A stretch of 13,774 nt of DNA. It comes from JBDRGC01 sp043818215. GTDB lineage: Bacteria > Chloroflexota > Anaerolineae > Anaerolineales > UBA11858. This document shows positions 12,699-13,774 of the stretch, in pieces. Below the pieces are notes generated by a model that saw nothing but the letters and a program-made list of their open reading frames with translations, searched no databases and was not told the DNA's origin. The position numbers and the translations under genes were made by a program. The DNA is taken from contig JBDRGC010000456.1 of the NCBI GenBank assembly GCA_043818215.1, forward strand, positions 1 to 13,774. The letters run 5' to 3'. The stretch's first letter is position 1. Every line of letters begins with the position of its first letter.

Positions 12699-13289
12699 AT
12701 GCCAATTTCTTATGACGAACGCCGCAAACGTCGCGAGGAATTACGCAAAAGTCTGCCGCCTGCCCTGCAACCCCATATTGCCTTACGCAACGTGGAAACT
12801 GTGTCTTACCTTTCCCCCAAGGCGCAGGAAGTTCTGCTCGATGCCTTGACGAAAGGTCGTATCCGTATCTCTATTGCGCTCGACTATCTCAACGAACATC
12901 CCCAAGCCACATCCGAGGAGATACTTCAAGCCCACTCGTCACTAGACATTGCATTTCCAATGCCACCGACATTTCCAGAAACATTGAACGAAGGCATTGT
13001 CGATCTAGATACCGTCCGACAAATGGCTGCCTTGATCCAGACCTGCTTTGTGGATATGCCCAGGGTTTCCGCTGAAGCGTTGGCCGCCTCGGATACCATG
13101 TCCGATCTAATCGCTGTTCAGGCAGCTCACCAACAATTGTTTCAGTCCCCGCATGGCAAGACAGATTTTGTCATGGTTGCGTTCTTCAAATTACTGCAAC
13201 AAGACATATCTCATCTTGATCAGATCATCTCTGAAAACGTGTCTCTCCAACAATCCATCCGCAACAGTGGTGCGGAGTGGACAAAATAA
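12699..13289 (+). CDS. unrecognised cytoplasmic protein upstream of cpaB-like gene
   Basis: This 196-residue protein is not recognised. It has no signal peptide and no membrane segment. The N-terminus is strongly basic (MPISYDERRKRREELRKSL). Residues ~40-75 (LSPKAQEVLLDALTKGRIRISIALDYLNEHPQATSEEIL) look like two or three packed helices, reminiscent of small DNA-binding or ParB-tail helices, though this is only impression. The rest is predicted helical with scattered methionines and ends in a polar tail. AAGGAG at 12688-12693, five bases before the ATG, fixes the start. An in-frame ATG at 12402 would add 99 residues with no ribosome site. Only 40 bases separate it from the CpaB-like gene, so an operon and a role in pilus expression or assembly are likely but unproven. 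Confidence 0.75.
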   Translation: MPISYDERRKRREELRKSLPPALQPHIALRNVETVSYLSPKAQEVLLDALTKGRIRISIALDYLNEHPQATSEEILQAHSSLDIAFPMPPTFPETLNEGIVDLDTVRQMAALIQTCFVDMPRVSAEALAASDTMSDLIAVQAAHQQLFQSPHGKTDFVMVAFFKLLQQDISHLDQIISENVSLQQSIRNSGAEWTK

Positions 13290-13329
13290 CTAATCCCCTA
13301 ATCAAACTTTCACCATATAGGAGTAACCC

Positions 13330-13774
13330 ATGTTCAAGAAACTTAAATCTGCTGGAATCAACACCCTCGTCTTAGTTCTTTCTATCGTCATATTCGTGGT
13401 TGCTTTTATGGCCATGAATGGCCTGGCCGCAGCACAGAAACCGGCCACCACCATTATCCTGGCCGCAGCCCGCAACCTGAATATTGGTGATGTGATCACA
13501 TCTCACGACATCACCGAGAAAACGGTCTACCTGGATGACAACACAGACCTGTATATCCCCGCAGATCAGACCGATAGTATCATCGGCGGTACGGTCGCTC
13601 TGCCGATTGGCAAGGGACAGCCGTTTTTTCGCAATGTTGTTCTTTCCGAAGCAGGCGAGGCTTATCGTATCTCGGCGATATTAGCCAAATATCCCGACTA
13701 CAGCCTATTCCCGCTGCCTCTGGATTCGATGAATGTGATTGCCCCCGAGATCACATCTTATCTACCTGGGGACA
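13330..13774 (+). CDS. CpaB/RcpC-like SAF-domain protein of a Flp/Tad pilus system (3' end outside the window)
   Basis: At least 148 residues are encoded and the frame is open to the window edge. After a short basic start (MFKKLKS) residues ~11-36 form a signal anchor (NTLVLVLSIVIFVVAFMAMNG). Residues ~44-105 match the SAF fold of CpaB: TTIILAAARNLNIGDVITSHDI, then IIGGTVALPIGKGQPFFRNVV. In Tad systems CpaB is a periplasmic or envelope protein linked to the secretin and pilus assembly; in a single-membrane relative it may act at the cell surface. AGGAG at 13319-13323, six bases before the ATG, supports the start. The gene probably continues for roughly another 100 or more codons, with further Tad genes expected beyond. 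Confidence 0.8.
   Translation, partial: MFKKLKSAGINTLVLVLSIVIFVVAFMAMNGLAAAQKPATTIILAAARNLNIGDVITSHDITEKTVYLDDNTDLYIPADQTDSIIGGTVALPIGKGQPFFRNVVLSEAGEAYRISAILAKYPDYSLFPLPLDSMNVIAPEITSYLPGD

Overview
The window looks like chromosomal DNA from a bacterium of the phylum Chloroflexota, most likely class Anaerolineae. This is an inference from style, not from a marker gene. The signs are medium-high G+C, short palindromic repeats with a ~9-nt internal rhythm scattered between genes, genes whose -10 box sits almost on the start codon, a DinG helicase with an N-terminal exonuclease, secreted beta-propeller proteins, and the start of a Tad/Flp-type (CpaB-like) pilus locus.

Layout. 87-2284: a tandem array of three paralogues of an unrecognised membrane-anchored secreted protein. 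Copies 1 and 2 are full length. Copy 3 keeps only the anchor and then continues into unrelated sequence. 2432-5239: a DnaQ-type exonuclease/DinG-type helicase with four cysteines placed like an iron-sulphur cluster. 5458-6029: a DUF2281-type antitoxin and a MazF/PemK-type toxin, overlapping by four bases. 6129-8540: a large secreted protein made of a PD40 propeller, a carboxypeptidase-regulatory-like domain, a DUF1287/NlpC-like cysteine hydrolase domain and a C-terminal PPC-like beta domain. 8724-9488 (minus): surE, with a start codon that abuts an ~80-bp heptanucleotide repeat. 9613-10863: an MFS transporter divergent from surE. 10864-11120: a gene-free mosaic of palindromic repeat modules. 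11119-12177: a broken AbiEii-family nucleotidyltransferase (toxin-type) gene that has no start codon and carries a 179-bp palindromic insertion. 12178-12698: mostly empty spacer. 12699-13774: an unrecognised 196-aa protein followed by a CpaB-like SAF-domain protein that runs off the window, probably one operon.

How the parts relate. There is no single large pathway here. The window is a patchwork of housekeeping genes (dinG, surE), a toxin-antitoxin pair, envelope and secreted proteins, and decayed defence-type DNA. Short palindromic repeats run through it. One lies in a spacer (5288-5366), one lies inside the signal-peptide coding region of the propeller protein (6141-6200), and one interrupts the AbiEii gene (11355-11533). 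That last insertion has a 7-bp direct repeat at its borders, and removing one 186-bp unit joins the two halves in frame. It is the clearest sign in the window that such elements move. The second theme is translation starts without Shine-Dalgarno sequences: probable leaderless starts for dinG and the MFS gene, a pyrimidine-repeat leader for surE, and Shine-Dalgarno-less duplicated paralogues.
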